Origin: Pseudomonas sp. PDNC002
GTDB lineage: Bacteria; Pseudomonadota; Gammaproteobacteria; Pseudomonadales; Pseudomonadaceae
Reading direction: 5' to 3'
Assembly: GCF_016919445.1 (NCBI RefSeq)
Contig: NZ_CP070356.1
Span: 3,909,502-3,973,501 of the forward strand
Length of the DNA: 64,000 nt
Shown here: positions 21,828-31,273 of the stretch, in pieces
Numbering within the stretch: the first letter of the stretch is position 1
How the letters are laid out: the number at the start of each line of letters is the position of its first letter
Translations under genes and position numbers: made by a program
The notes under the pieces: model-generated
Databases searched by the model: none
What the model was told of the DNA's origin: nothing
Seen by the model: the letters and a program-made list of their open reading frames with translations, nothing else

Positions 21828-23177
21828 TCAAGCGCCGACGGTCTGCGGTGCTTGTACGGCCTGAGCCTGGCGGGAAATGCCCGCTTCGAACTCGGGACGG
21901 AAATACTTCAGTGCGCTGCCCAGCGGCTCGACGGCACCCGGTGCGTGGGCACAGAAGGTCTTGCCTGGGCCGAGGAAGTTGACGAGCTGCTCGAGGGTTT
22001 CCAGGTCGCCCTGGGCGCCTTCGCCTTTCTCCAGCGCGCGCAGGACCTTCACGCTCCACGGCAGACCGTCGCGGCATGGAGTGCACCAGCCGCACGATTC
22101 GCGGGCGAAGAACTCTTCCATGTTGCGCAGCAGGGAAACCATGTTGACGCTGTCGTCCACCGCCATGGCCAGGCCAGTACCCATACGGGTGCCGACCTTG
22201 GCGACGCCGCCGGCGTAGAACAGGGCGTCCAGGTGTTCCGGCAGTAGGAAGCCGGTACCGGCGCCGCCCGGCTGCCAGGCCTTGAGCTTGTAGCCGTCGC
22301 GCATGCCGCCGGCGTAGTCCTCGAACAGCTCGCGAGCCGGGAGGCCGAAGGGCAGTTCCCAGATGCCGGGGTTCTTCACCTTGCCGGAGAAGCCCATGAG
22401 CTTGGTGCCCATGTCTTCGCTGCCCGGACGGGCGAGGCCCTTGTACCAGTCGACGCCGTGTTCGACGATCGCCGGCACGTTGCACAGGGTCTCGACGTTG
22501 TTCACGCAGGTCGGCTTGCCCCAGACGCCGACGGCGGCGGGGAAGGGCGGCTTGGAGCGCGGGTTGGCACGGCGGCCTTCCAGCGAGTTGATCAGCGCGG
22601 TCTCTTCGCCACAGATGTAGCGGCCGGCGCCGGTGTGGACGAACAGCTCGAAATCGAAGCCGCTGCCGAGGATGTTCTTGCCCAAGAGGCCTGCGGCCTT
22701 GGCTTCCTCGATGGCGCGGTTCAGGTTGCGGGCGGCGTCGACGTACTCGCCGCGCAAGAAGATGTAGCCGCGGTAGGCCTTGAGGGCGCGCGCAGAGATC
22801 AGCATGCCTTCCACCAGCAGGTGCGGCAGCTGCTCCATGAGCATGCGGTCCTTCCAGGTGTTGGGCTCCATCTCGTCCGCATTGCAGAGCAGGTAGCGGA
22901 TGTTGAGGGATTCGTCCTTGGGCATCAGGCCCCATTTAACGCCGGTGGGGAAGCCCGCACCGCCGCGGCCCTTGAGGCCGGAGTCCTTGACGGTCTGGAC
23001 GATGTCGTCGGTGGCCATCTCGGCCAGCGCCTTGCGCGCGGCGGCATAGCCATTCTTCGACTGGTACTCCTCCAGCCAGACCGGGGCGCCATCGTCACGC
23101 AGGCGCCAGGTCAGCGGGTGGGTTTCGGCCGCGCGCGCGGTGCGGTTGGGCGTGCCGTAGGAGGTGAGGCGACTCAT
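21828..23177 (-). CDS. nuoF: NADH-quinone oxidoreductase subunit F
   Basis: A 449-residue subunit holding the NADH site, FMN and [4Fe-4S] cluster N3. The NADH/FMN-binding glycine-rich segment is [17 protein letters not shown], and the second motif [19 protein letters not shown] follows. The cluster ligands are in [12 protein letters not shown] plus a later Cys (FCAHAPG). The start ATG overlaps the stop of nuoE by four bases. Confidence 0.97.
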   Translation of the reverse strand: MSRLTSYGTPNRTARAAETHPLTWRLRDDGAPVWLEEYQSKNGYAAARKALAEMATDDIVQTVKDSGLKGRGGAGFPTGVKWGLMPKDESLNIRYLLCNADEMEPNTWKDRMLMEQLPHLLVEGMLISARALKAYRGYIFLRGEYVDAARNLNRAIEEAKAAGLLGKNILGSGFDFELFVHTGAGRYICGEETALINSLEGRRANPRSKPPFPAAVGVWGKPTCVNNVETLCNVPAIVEHGVDWYKGLARPGSEDMGTKLMGFSGKVKNPGIWELPFGLPARELFEDYAGGMRDGYKLKAWQPGGAGTGFLLPEHLDALFYAGGVAKVGTRMGTGLAMAVDDSVNMVSLLRNMEEFFARESCGWCTPCRDGLPWSVKVLRALEKGEGAQGDLETLEQLVNFLGPGKTFCAHAPGAVEPLGSALKYFRPEFEAGISRQAQAVQAPQTVGA

Positions 23178-23668
23178 GCGTAGGCCTCCAGCAGTTTGGC
23201 GACGCCGTCGGGACGCAGGTCGCCGAAGGTGTCGTCATCGATCATCATCGCCGGGGCCTTGTCGCAGTTGCCCAGGCAGCACACCGGCAGCAGGGTGAAG
23301 CGGCCGTCGGCGGTGGTCTGGCCGAGGCCGATGCCCAGCTGCTTCTGGATCTCGCCGACCACGGACTCGTGGCCGCCGATGTAGCAGACCATGCTGTCGC
23401 AGACGCGGATGATGTGGCGGCCGACCGGCTGGCGGAAGATCTGGCTATAGAAGGTAGCCACGCCTTCGACGTCGCTGTCCGGGATGCCGAGGATGTCGGC
23501 GATCGCCGGGATGGCGCCGTCCGGCACCCAGCCGCGCTGCTTCTGGACGATCTTCAGGGCTTCGATGGACGCCGCACGGGAGTCCTCGTAGTGATGCATT
23601 TCGTGCTCGATGGCCGAGCGCTCGGTTTCGCTGAGTTCGAAACGATCAGTCTGGATAAGGGTACTCAT
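23174..23668 (-). CDS. nuoE: NADH-quinone oxidoreductase subunit E
   Basis: A 164-residue thioredoxin-fold subunit carrying the [2Fe-2S] cluster N1a. The ligands are spaced as expected: CX4C in CDSMVC and CX3C in CLGNC. It forms the NADH dehydrogenase module with NuoF and NuoG. It starts two bases after the nuoCD stop and overlaps nuoF. Confidence 0.97.
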   Translation of the reverse strand: MSTLIQTDRFELSETERSAIEHEMHHYEDSRAASIEALKIVQKQRGWVPDGAIPAIADILGIPDSDVEGVATFYSQIFRQPVGRHIIRVCDSMVCYIGGHESVVGEIQKQLGIGLGQTTADGRFTLLPVCCLGNCDKAPAMMIDDDTFGDLRPDGVAKLLEAYA

Positions 23669-23670
23669 GA

Positions 23671-25452
23671 TCAGCGGTCCACGTCGGCCATAACGAAGTC
23701 GATACTGCCCAGATAGGCGATCAGGTCAGCGATCATGCTGCCGTTGATCACCGACGGAATCTGCTGCAGGTGCGGGAAGCTGGGCGTCCGGATGCGGGTC
23801 CGGTAGCTCATGGTGCTGCCATCGCTCGTCAGGTAGTAGCTGTTGATACCCTTGGTCGCTTCCACCATCTGGAAGGCTTCGTTGGCCGGCATGACCGGGC
23901 CCCAGGAAACCTGCAGGAAGTGGGTGATCAGGGTTTCGATGTGCTGCAGCGTGCGCTCTTTGGGCGGCGGCGTGGTCAGCGGGTGGTCGGCCTTGTACGG
24001 GCCTTCGGGCATGTTCTTCAGGCACTGCTCGATGATGCGCAGGCTCTGGCGCATTTCACCCATCTTGACCATGCAGCGGTCGTAGGCGTCGCCGTTGGCC
24101 GCCAGCGGCACTTCGAACTCGAAGTTCTCGTACCCGGAGTAGGGGCGGGCTTTACGCAGGTCGAAATCACAGCCGGTGGCGCGCAGGCCGGCACCGGTGG
24201 TACCCCACTCCAGCGCTTCCTTGGTGTTGTACTGGGCAACGCCGATGGTACGGCCACGCAGGATGCTGTTTTTCAGGGCAGCGGTTTCGTACTCGTCCAG
24301 GCGCTTGGGCATCCAGTCGAGGAACTCGCGGACCAGCTTGTCCCAGCCACGCGGCAGGTCGTGGGCGACGCCGCCGATGCGGTACCAGGCCGGGTGCAGG
24401 CGGAAGCCGGTGATGGCCTCGACGACCTTGTAGGCGCGCTGGCGGTCGGTGAAGGTGAAGAACACCGGAGTCATCGCGCCCACGTCCTGGATGTAGGTAC
24501 CCAGGTAGAGGAGGTGGTTCAGGATGCGGAAGAACTCCGACATCATGATGCGGATGACGTCGACGCGCTGCGGCACCTTGATGCCGGCGAGCTTCTCGAC
24601 CGAGAGCACGTACGGCAGGTTGTTCATCACGCCGCCGAGGTAGTCGATACGGTCGGTGTACGGAATGAAGCTGTGCCAGGACTGACGCTCGGCCATCTTC
24701 TCGGCGCCACGGTGGTGGTAGCCGATCTCCGGAACGCAATCGAGGATCTCTTCACCGTCCAGCTGCAGGATGATGCGGAACGCACCGTGGGCGGACGGGT
24801 GGTTCGGGCCGAGGTTGAGGAACATGAAGTCCTCGTTCTCGCCGTGGCGCTTCATGCCCCAGTCTTCGGGCTTGAAGCGCAGGGCTTCCTGCTCGAGGTC
24901 CTGTTTGGCGGCGGACAGCGCGTAGGGATCGAATTCGGTGGCGCGCGCCGGGTAGTCCTTGCGCAGCGGGTGACCTTCCCAGGTCGGCGGCATCAGCATG
25001 CGGGTCAGGTGCGGGTGACCATTGAAGGTGATCCCGTACATGTCCCAGACCTCACGCTCGTACCAGTTGGCGTTCGGCCAGATACGGGTGGCGGTGGGCA
25101 CGTTGAGGTCGCCTTCGGAGAGGGCCACCTTGATCATCACGTCACTGTTACGCTCGAGCGACATCAGGTGGTAGAACACGCTGAAATCGGCGCCCGGCAG
25201 GCCGCGACGGTGGGTGCGCAGGCGCTCGTCCACGCCGTGCAGGTCATAGAGCATGACGTACGGCTTGGGCACATTGCGCAGGAAGGTCAGGACGTCGATC
25301 AGGCGCTCACGGGCGACCCAGAGCACCGGCATGCCGGTGCGGGTGGCCTGGACGGTGAAGGTCTCGGCGCCAAAGCGGGAATTCAGTTCGACGACGATGT
25401 CTTGGTCGTCTGCCTTGTAAGGCGGGATGTACAGAGCGGAGTCTGCATTCAT
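23671..25452 (-). CDS. nuoCD: Fused NADH-quinone oxidoreductase subunit C/D
   Basis: A 593-residue fusion of NuoC (about residues 1-190, with [12 protein letters not shown]) and NuoD (about 210-593, with HPSAHGAFR and ending [12 protein letters not shown]). Separate genes occur in many bacteria; the fusion is usual in gamma-proteobacteria such as Pseudomonas and E. coli. The NuoD part helps form the quinone-binding cavity next to cluster N2 of NuoB. The linker lies around [20 protein letters not shown]. Confidence 0.97.
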   Translation of the reverse strand: MNADSALYIPPYKADDQDIVVELNSRFGAETFTVQATRTGMPVLWVARERLIDVLTFLRNVPKPYVMLYDLHGVDERLRTHRRGLPGADFSVFYHLMSLERNSDVMIKVALSEGDLNVPTATRIWPNANWYEREVWDMYGITFNGHPHLTRMLMPPTWEGHPLRKDYPARATEFDPYALSAAKQDLEQEALRFKPEDWGMKRHGENEDFMFLNLGPNHPSAHGAFRIILQLDGEEILDCVPEIGYHHRGAEKMAERQSWHSFIPYTDRIDYLGGVMNNLPYVLSVEKLAGIKVPQRVDVIRIMMSEFFRILNHLLYLGTYIQDVGAMTPVFFTFTDRQRAYKVVEAITGFRLHPAWYRIGGVAHDLPRGWDKLVREFLDWMPKRLDEYETAALKNSILRGRTIGVAQYNTKEALEWGTTGAGLRATGCDFDLRKARPYSGYENFEFEVPLAANGDAYDRCMVKMGEMRQSLRIIEQCLKNMPEGPYKADHPLTTPPPKERTLQHIETLITHFLQVSWGPVMPANEAFQMVEATKGINSYYLTSDGSTMSYRTRIRTPSFPHLQQIPSVINGSMIADLIAYLGSIDFVMADVDR

Positions 25453-25511
25453 AGTCTTTAAGTCACTCGGTCAACGGTGGAGTGAAAACGGGCCTCTCGT
25501 GGAGGGCCGGA

Positions 25512-26189
25512 TCACACTTCGTCGGGGCTGCGCAGGTTGGTGACCGCAATGCGCTGTTCGCGCTTGAGATCCTTCTGGGCAGGCATGTCGGCGCGATAGA
25601 CGCCTTGATCGCCTACAACCCAGGACAACGGACGACGCTCCTGGCCGATGGATTCCTGCAGCAGCATCAAACCTTGCAGGAACGCCTCCGGACGGGGCGG
25701 GCAGCCGGGGATGTACACGTCCACGGGGAGGAACTTGTCGACCCCCTGAACGACCGAGTAGATGTCGTACATGCCGCCGGAATTGGCGCACGACCCCATC
25801 GAGATCACCCACTTGGGTTCCAGCATCTGCTCGTACAAGCGCTGGATGACCGGGGCCATCTTGATGAAGCAGGTGCCGGCGATGACCATGAAGTCAGCCT
25901 GGCGCGGCGATGCACGGATCACTTCGGCGCCGAAACGGGCAATGTCGTGCGGCGCGGTGAACGCCGTGGTCATCTCCACGTAGCAGCAGGACAGCCCGAA
26001 GTTGTACGGCCACAGGGAGTTCTTGCGACCCCAGTTCACCGCACCGTTGAGAACATCCTCGAGCTTGCCCATGAAGATGTTCTTGTGGACCTGCCCTTCG
26101 ATGAGCGGGTCTTCTACCGTTTCGCGTTCGCCGATCGGGTACTGATCATTGGGCGCATCCGGATCGATCCGGGTAAGTTTGTATTGCAT
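25512..26189 (-). CDS. nuoB: NADH-quinone oxidoreductase subunit B
   Basis: A 225-residue subunit holding the terminal cluster N2, which reduces quinone. The cysteine ligands are the adjacent pair in GLSCCYVEM plus GTCFIKMAP and PGCPPRPEA. The start is the ATG at 26189 (MQYKLTRID), which gives the usual Pseudomonas length; the two-residue longer version would use a TTG. It begins 10 bases after the nuoA stop. Confidence 0.96.
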   Translation of the reverse strand: MQYKLTRIDPDAPNDQYPIGERETVEDPLIEGQVHKNIFMGKLEDVLNGAVNWGRKNSLWPYNFGLSCCYVEMTTAFTAPHDIARFGAEVIRASPRQADFMVIAGTCFIKMAPVIQRLYEQMLEPKWVISMGSCANSGGMYDIYSVVQGVDKFLPVDVYIPGCPPRPEAFLQGLMLLQESIGQERRPLSWVVGDQGVYRADMPAQKDLKREQRIAVTNLRSPDEV

Positions 26190-26199
26190 CGCCAAAGCC

Positions 26200-26613
26200 T
26201 CATTGTTTTAGCTTCGCCTGCCGTGCGCGACGTGCCGCCGGCGCCCAATCGAGCGCGCCGATACGCCACAGGTAGACAAGACCTGCCAACAGAATTGCTA
26301 TGAAAATGGTTGCCTCGATCAGACCGGCCCAGCCGCTTTCACGGACGGACACTGACCAGGCGAAAAGGAAGAGGGCTTCGACGTCGAAGATCACGAAGAG
26401 CATCGCGACCAGATAGAATTTTGCCGACAGACGCAGGCGTGCGCTGCCAGTAGGAACGATCCCGGATTCGAACGGTTCGTTCTTGCTGCGACCAAATGCC
26501 TTACTGCCAAGCAGGCTGGAAACCCCTAGCATGAAGGCGAGCAGGCCCAGCACTCCTAAAAGGAAGGCGGCGAGTCCCCAGTGTTGAGCTGCAAGTTCAG
26601 CTGGATTGGGCAT
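26200..26613 (-). CDS. nuoA: NADH-quinone oxidoreductase subunit A
   Basis: A 137-residue, three-helix membrane subunit. The cytoplasmic loop between helices 1 and 2 carries the conserved FESGIVPTG segment, and helix 2 shows [13 protein letters not shown] with its acidic residues. It is the first gene of the nuo operon. The ATG at 26613 has an AAGGAG ribosome-binding site. Upstream is a long AT-rich regulatory region. Confidence 0.96.
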   Translation of the reverse strand: MPNPAELAAQHWGLAAFLLGVLGLLAFMLGVSSLLGSKAFGRSKNEPFESGIVPTGSARLRLSAKFYLVAMLFVIFDVEALFLFAWSVSVRESGWAGLIEATIFIAILLAGLVYLWRIGALDWAPAARRARQAKLKQ

Positions 26614-26726
26614 GCCGATACTCCTTCCTACAAAAAACGATTGTCTTGGGTTTCGGGCGCAAGGCCCGACTACTGCGAACCCGACAACTCAAGGATAGCG
26701 AGCTAAGGGTTCAGGTCATCTTTCCA

Positions 26727-26756
26727 ATTTTATGCCCAAAGCCTTCAGCAAGTAAA
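26727..26756 (-). promoter_or_regulatory. Likely sigma-70 promoter of the nuo operon
   Basis: Read on the minus strand, a -35 TTTACT (26751-26756) and -10 TAAAAT (26727-26732) are separated by 18 bases. Transcription would begin near 26720, leaving a leader of about 107 bases before nuoA. These are the best promoter hexamers in the region; no start site has been mapped. Confidence 0.5.
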
Positions 26757-26916
26757 TTTTTCCAACACAAACAGATGCTTCTAATTCGGGCAAAAGCCTT
26801 TTGCATTTCCCGTAGCGCCCTGTTTGCGCGGCTCTAGCCGCTTAGTGTGGCGGCACTTCGGCTTTGGTCGAATGGTACTTTCGAGGTATTTCGGCGCAAT
26901 AAATCGTTAATCAACG

Positions 26917-26935
26917 AATGATAAGTATTATCATT
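26917..26935. promoter_or_regulatory. Fur-box-like palindrome
   Basis: The 19-mer AATGATAAGTATTATCATT is a perfect inverted repeat of 8-bp arms around GTA. Its core TGATAAGTATTATCA differs from the 7-1-7 Fur consensus TGATAATNATTATCA at one position. It lies about 300 bases upstream of nuoA and 117 bases downstream of the thioesterase-like gene, so the regulated transcript is unclear. Confidence 0.6.
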
Positions 26936-27052
26936 TGCAGTGTCGTATATCCGTAACTTTACTACATATAAGCGGCGAGTCTTTTATTTCGCTCATTTGC
27001 TGTCGAAGCATATCCGCGACAGTTTTCTTGGGTTCCCCTCGTTCCGGGTGGT

Positions 27053-27544
27053 TCAGTTTCCTTTCTGAATCCACGCCCAGTGCATCTCGCAGCGCACCGG
27101 CTCGGCGCCGGAGTCGTCCAGCAGAGTCACCTGGATGAGCATTTCTCCCTTGTCTTGCTCCAGCATTGCGTGGCGCTGCTCCGGCGTCAGCGTGGCGATG
27201 GCGCGCAGGCTGCCGCGGGCCCGGCGCAGGTAATCGACTTTGAGGCATTTGATCAGTGGCAGCTTGGTGTCAGGCAGGTTCATGCCGACCATGCAGCCGC
27301 TGGCTGATTCGGCGAGCAGGGCCATGGCGGCGGCGTGCACGCCGCCGATGTGATTGCGGGCGCGGCGATGGTTGGCCAGGCTCATCCGCACTTCGTCGCT
27401 GGAGAGCTTCTGGATGCGTACGCCTGCGGTGCCGGCAAAGCGTACCTGGGAGCAGAACAGGCGACTGAGCATTGGCTCGTGAAGGCGGCGCGGCAGGCGC
27501 TGGATGAAGTGGGCGGCGAGAGCGAGGCGGTTGCGCTTGCGCAT
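27053..27544 (-). CDS. DUF4442 / hotdog-fold thioesterase-like protein
   Basis: A 163-residue protein resembling the DUF4442 (YiiD C-terminal) hotdog family related to acyl-CoA thioesterases. The pattern RRARNHIGGVHAAAMALLAE, with a conserved Asn-His before the long helix, is the family hallmark. The start is the ATG at 27544 (MRKRNRLALA) after GGAAGG; the longer frame runs into the aceA terminator. It stands alone between aceA and nuoA. The substrate is unknown. Confidence 0.7.
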   Translation of the reverse strand: MRKRNRLALAAHFIQRLPRRLHEPMLSRLFCSQVRFAGTAGVRIQKLSSDEVRMSLANHRRARNHIGGVHAAAMALLAESASGCMVGMNLPDTKLPLIKCLKVDYLRRARGSLRAIATLTPEQRHAMLEQDKGEMLIQVTLLDDSGAEPVRCEMHWAWIQKGN

Positions 27545-27650
27545 GGGCTTTTCCTTCCTTATAGAGGAAGTCCGAGGCTGGCATGCCATTGCGGTTCTGC
27601 CCTTGGCGGGCGAGGAGGGGCTGGCCGGCGGTTCGGCCAAGTGAAAAAGC

Positions 27651-27676
27651 AAAACCCCGGCCTGGGCCGGGGTTTT
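27651..27676 (-). terminator. Terminator downstream of aceA
   Basis: Stem AACCCCGGCC / GGCCGGGGTT with flanking A and T runs. It lies 45 bases past the aceA stop and just upstream of the hotdog gene, insulating the two minus-strand genes. Confidence 0.9.
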
Positions 27677-27720
27677 GCGGTGCCTCCCGGCCCCGAGGGG
27701 CCGGTCGAGCCGGTTCCCTA

Positions 27721-29316
27721 TTAGTGGAACTGGTTCATGGTGTTGTCTTTACCGGAGGCTTTCAGAGCGGCTTCGCCAGCGAAGTACTCTTTGTGGTTGT
27801 CGCCGATGTCCGAGCCAGCCATGTTCTGGTGCTTGACGCAGGCGATACCCTGACGCAGTTCCTGACGCTGAACGCCTTTCACGTAGGCCAGCATGCCCTG
27901 GTCGGCGAAGTAGCCTTTGGCCAGGTTGTCGGTCGACAGAGCGGCGGTGTGGTAGGTCGGCAGGGTGATCAGGTGGTGGAAGATGCCGGCGTGAGCGGAA
28001 CCATCGCGCTGGAAGGTACGGATCTTCTCGTCAGCAACCTGGGCCAGTTCGGTCTCGTCGTACTCGACGCTCATCAGCTTGGCGCGGTCGTAGGCGGAAA
28101 CGTCTTTGCCTTCGGCAACAAACGCATCGAACACCTGCTGACGGAAGTTCAGGGTCCAGTTGAACGACGGGCTGTTGTTGTACACCAGCTTGGCGTTCGG
28201 GATGACCTGACGGATGCGGTCAACCATGCCTTTGATCTGGCCAACGTGCGGCTTCTCGGTTTCGATCCACAGCAGGTCGGCGCCGTTCTGCAGCGAGGTG
28301 ATGCAGTCCAGGACGCAACGGTCTTCGCCGGTGCCCTTGCGGAACTGGAAGAGGTTGGAAGCCAGGCGCTTCGGACGCAGCAGCTTGCCGCCGCGGTTGA
28401 TCACCACGTCGCCGTTCTGCAGTTCGGCAGCGGAAACTTCTTCGCAATCCAGGAAGGAGTTGTACTGGTCGCCCAGGTCGCCCGGCTCTTTGGTCACGGC
28501 GATCTGCTTGGTCAGGCCGGCGCCCAGGGAGTCGGTACGGGCAACGATCACGCCGTCGTCAACACCCAGTTCGAGGAACGCGTAGCGAACGGCGTTGATC
28601 TTGGCGAGGAAATCTTCGTGCGGAACGGTCACTTTGCCGTCCTGGTGGCCGCACTGCTTCTCGTCGGAAACCTGGTTCTCGATCTGGATGCAGCAGGCAC
28701 CGGCTTCGATCATTTTCTTGGCCAGCAGGTAGGTGGCTTCCGGGTTACCGAAGCCAGCGTCGATGTCGGCGATGATCGGTACTACGTGGGTTTCGTAGCC
28801 GTCGATCTGGGCCTGGATTTCGTCTTGCTTGGCTTTGTCGCCGGCGGCGCGAGCGCTGTCCAGGGCAGTGAAGAGCAGGTCCAGTTCGCGGGCGTCAGCC
28901 TGGCGCAGGAAGGTGTAGAGCTCTTCGATCAGGCCGGAAACGGCGGTTTTTTCGTGCATGGACTGGTCGGGCAGCGGGCCGAAGTCGGAACGCAGCGCGG
29001 CAACCATCCAGCCGGACAGGTAGAGGTAGCGCTTGTTGGTGGTCTTCAGGTGCTTCTTGATCGAGATCAGCTTCTGCTGACCGATGAAGCCGTGCCAGCA
29101 GCCCAGGGACTGGGTGTAGACGGAGGTGTCGGCGTCATACTCGGCCATGTCCTTGCGCATGATGGCCGCAGTGTACTTGGCGATGTCCAGACCAGTCTTG
29201 AAGCGGTTCTGAGCGCGCATACGGGCAACCGACTCGGGGTTGATAGCGCTCCAGCTGTTACCGGTTTTCTCTTTCAGAGCGGCAACGGCTTTGATGTCGT
29301 TTTGATATGCGGACAT
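27721..29316 (-). CDS. aceA: Isocitrate lyase
   Basis: Cleaves isocitrate to glyoxylate and succinate, the first step of the glyoxylate shunt. The 531 residues match the long Pseudomonas form. Recognisable segments are the catalytic-loop cysteine in KQCGHQDGKV and the substrate-binding blocks GCWHGFIGQQKL and ADIDAGFGNPEATY. The ATG at 29316 (MSAYQNDIKAV) follows AAGGA; the apparent two-residue longer frame would need a TTG. It competes for isocitrate with icd and idh encoded 7-11 kb away. A long leader precedes it. Confidence 0.97.
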   Translation of the reverse strand: MSAYQNDIKAVAALKEKTGNSWSAINPESVARMRAQNRFKTGLDIAKYTAAIMRKDMAEYDADTSVYTQSLGCWHGFIGQQKLISIKKHLKTTNKRYLYLSGWMVAALRSDFGPLPDQSMHEKTAVSGLIEELYTFLRQADARELDLLFTALDSARAAGDKAKQDEIQAQIDGYETHVVPIIADIDAGFGNPEATYLLAKKMIEAGACCIQIENQVSDEKQCGHQDGKVTVPHEDFLAKINAVRYAFLELGVDDGVIVARTDSLGAGLTKQIAVTKEPGDLGDQYNSFLDCEEVSAAELQNGDVVINRGGKLLRPKRLASNLFQFRKGTGEDRCVLDCITSLQNGADLLWIETEKPHVGQIKGMVDRIRQVIPNAKLVYNNSPSFNWTLNFRQQVFDAFVAEGKDVSAYDRAKLMSVEYDETELAQVADEKIRTFQRDGSAHAGIFHHLITLPTYHTAALSTDNLAKGYFADQGMLAYVKGVQRQELRQGIACVKHQNMAGSDIGDNHKEYFAGEAALKASGKDNTMNQFH

Positions 29317-29723
29317 GGTCAATCCTTCAAAGTATGTGTTTGGTTGAGCACCGACTTACCCACTCAAAACCTGTATCGAAACGGAATTGGCTGCGGGTTG
29401 CTCGCCGCGGGATGGCGAAGGGGCGACCGAAAGAAGGAATGACGCTGGAGGAGTGGGGTGGCGCGGCGTACAGACTGATGACTGCAGCGGTACATCCAGA
29501 ATCGCTTGCCGGCTCGTGGCAGCCGTTGGGCGATGGTGGACGGCTGAATCCGTCACTTCGTGCTGTTGCTTAGGCTTGCTTCCCCGTCCCTCAGGACAAC
29601 CTCTTGCCAGTCGCAACCTCGTCGATCCGCCTTGTGGGCTTAACAACACGGACCTGCATGGCGGGTGGGCCACTGGCTTGGTCCGAAGGGCTTTGAGGCC
29701 CTCTGGTTAGCGGGAGCGAGGCC

Positions 29724-29753
29724 ATCATGCCCTTTCAAACGAGCGTTCGTCAA
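29724..29753 (-). promoter_or_regulatory. Possible aceA promoter
   Basis: On the minus strand, a -35 TTGACG (29748-29753) and a -10 CATGAT (29724-29729) are spaced by 18 bases. The -35 is strong and the -10 fair. Confidence 0.4.
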
Positions 29754-29759
29754 ACGTTT

Positions 29760-29785
29760 TGTAGTGTTTTTTTGGGACTACTACA
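29760..29785. promoter_or_regulatory. Candidate RccR-type operator upstream of aceA
   Basis: The half sites TGTAGT (29760-29765) and ACTACA (29780-29785) are inverted and separated by 14 bases. RccR, the KDPG-responsive regulator of glyoxylate-shunt genes in Pseudomonas, is reported to recognise TGTAGT/ACTACA inverted repeats. The site lies directly upstream of the possible aceA -35. The spacer is longer than I would expect for a simple dimer site. Confidence 0.4.
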
Positions 29786-29825
29786 CGAAGGTCTAAGGAG
29801 GACCGACGAGTCACCTGGGGAAGGG

Positions 29826-30641
29826 TTAGTCGAGCACTTCGACCTTCACCCGCAGGCTGCTGTCGTTGCGCCCCTGGGTGCTGTAGTGGCGGGCGAAACC
29901 ACTCTGCGTGCTCTGGTTGCTCTCGCTGACGCCACCTACCTCGATCCATTGGCCGACCGGACCGCTGATGCGGGTTTCGGTCGAACTGGTATTCATCGAG
30001 CCCTGGTAGCTGTTGTCGAAGCGGTCGTTGCGCGTGCTCAGGGTGATGTGCACGAGGTTGCCGGTGAGGCTGGCGGTCACATACATGCCCTGGTTGGCAT
30101 CGCGGTATTCGGTTTGGCTGTAGACCTGGCCATAAGGGCCGATGCCGGCATTGGTGACCGGCTGGCTCTGGCCGACCTGGATCAGGGCTGGTGAGCCTTC
30201 GGTGGCGCGCACCTGCTGGGTGCCGCCGCCGCGACTGTTGGTGGAGCGATTGATGATGCGCACCTGGTCGCGTCCGTTCACCTCGCCACGGCCGGACTGG
30301 ATCTCGACATTGCCGGCGCTCACCGAGCCGTTCACCGAATAGCCGCTTTGGCTGCCCTGGCTGCCGTCGAGGGTGTCGACACTGATCAGCAACTGGTGAG
30401 GGCGTGTGTCCAGTTGATTGAGTACCTGCTGCAGTTCGCGGATCTTCGCCTGTTCGGCGTTGACGACCAGCTGGTTGCCGTAGGCGGTCACCCGACCTTC
30501 GTTGCCCAGAACCTGCTGCGCCACTGGCAGTACTTCGTCGGCGGTGCGGTAGTTCAGCGGAATGACCTCGGTGCGCGGCTCCGCGAGGGCTGCGAGGCTG
30601 ACGGCGCAGGCGACGAGCAAGGCGAGAGGGTGTCGGATCAA
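29826..30641 (-). CDS. Secreted secretin-N-domain (NolW-like) protein
   Basis: A 271-residue exported protein. A signal peptide (about residues 1-20, ending LAALA) is followed by one short secretin N-domain-like fold (EVIPLNYRTADEVLPVAQQVL, abridged; then LVVNAEQAKIRELQQVLNQLD). The rest is a Ser/Asn/Gly-rich beta-type region with no secretin pore domain. Its partner and function are unknown. The start appears to be a TTG at 30641 overlapping the upstream stop as TTGA, with GGAG eight bases before it. No ATG suits the signal peptide. Confidence 0.7.
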   Translation of the reverse strand: MIRHPLALLVACAVSLAALAEPRTEVIPLNYRTADEVLPVAQQVLGNEGRVTAYGNQLVVNAEQAKIRELQQVLNQLDTRPHQLLISVDTLDGSQGSQSGYSVNGSVSAGNVEIQSGRGEVNGRDQVRIINRSTNSRGGGTQQVRATEGSPALIQVGQSQPVTNAGIGPYGQVYSQTEYRDANQGMYVTASLTGNLVHITLSTRNDRFDNSYQGSMNTSSTETRISGPVGQWIEVGGVSESNQSTQSGFARHYSTQGRNDSSLRVKVEVLD

Positions 30642-31264
30642 ATCAGGAAACTCCGCAGGTTCGGATCGAGGACGCTGGTGTTCCAGGTCTGTTCGAATTG
30701 CGCTTGCAGTTGGCGCACCCGGCCAGCGTCGTTGTAGTGGGCGTAGCCGGCGTACTCGTTCGGCTCAGGGCGCACGAGTAGACCGCAATCATCGGCGAGG
30801 AGGAAGGCGTGCTCTTCGCTGGGGTAGTCCGGGTTGATCCGGCGGATCTGGCAATAACTGGACAGGCGCCGGCTGAGATTGAGCAGGCGATGGCCTTCCT
30901 TCACGGCGCGCGTGCTGTCGCGGACCAGGATCATCAGGCGATTGCGTGGATTGCCCAGCAGTAGCTGGGTGCAGGCTTCCTGGATGCTGCTGTGGTGGTA
31001 CAGCCAGGGTTCCAGGTCTGGGGTGTAGAGATGGAGCGTGCGTCGCGCTTGCTGCATCAGCGCGAGGGCGTGGGCGCGGGCGGTATCGGGCTTGTTGAAG
31101 CGCTGGAGCTGATCGCCTTCGCCCAGGCGGAAGGGCGCGGGTTCGAGCGCTTCCGGCGGCAGCGCCGCACTGGCCGGGTTATGGACGGCGAAACGTCCCG
31201 GTGACTGAAACTCGATATCCGGCAGTTCTGCCGGGAGGTCGTCTGGTTCCGGGACGTTGTCCAT
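30638..31264 (-). CDS. Phospholipase D-like (DUF7931-type) protein of unknown function
   Basis: A 208-residue soluble protein. The C-terminal two thirds follow the pattern of a single phospholipase D-like half (ARRTLHLYTPDLEPWLY, then IRRINPDYPSEEHAFLLADD). The HxKxxxxD catalytic motif is absent, so an enzymatic role is doubtful. The N-terminal 50 residues are acidic and Pro-rich. It lies 9 bases after the GNAT gene and overlaps the secretin-N gene, so the three are probably cotranscribed. Confidence 0.6.
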   Translation of the reverse strand: MDNVPEPDDLPAELPDIEFQSPGRFAVHNPASAALPPEALEPAPFRLGEGDQLQRFNKPDTARAHALALMQQARRTLHLYTPDLEPWLYHHSSIQEACTQLLLGNPRNRLMILVRDSTRAVKEGHRLLNLSRRLSSYCQIRRINPDYPSEEHAFLLADDCGLLVRPEPNEYAGYAHYNDAGRVRQLQAQFEQTWNTSVLDPNLRSFLI

Positions 31265-31273
31265 TTCGCTCCT

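Larger units (their letters stand above)
26614..27052. other. Regulatory region upstream of the nuo operon
   Basis: 439 bp without a convincing gene and clearly AT-richer than its surroundings. It holds the likely nuo promoter (26727-26756), a GCGGCTCTAGCCGC palindrome near 26829-26842 and the Fur-like palindrome at 26917-26935. Short open frames on both strands lack ribosome-binding sites and familiar composition. Confidence 0.7.
29317..29825 (-). other. Long upstream region of aceA
   Basis: 509 bp without a credible gene. It contains a stem-loop AGGGC-TTTGAG-GCCCT (29687-29702), a possible promoter at 29724-29753 and an inverted TGTAGT/ACTACA pair at 29760-29785. If that promoter is used, the aceA leader is about 400 nt, which leaves room for post-transcriptional control. 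Confidence 0.5.

Noticed and set aside
26646-26837. 63-codon plus-strand frame in the nuo upstream region
   Set aside because: No ribosome-binding site, and it overlaps the likely nuo promoter.
26901-26925. ANR/FNR box near TTAATCAACG upstream of nuo
   Set aside because: Only one TTGAT half site is present on the minus strand; the second half does not match ATCAA at the right distance.
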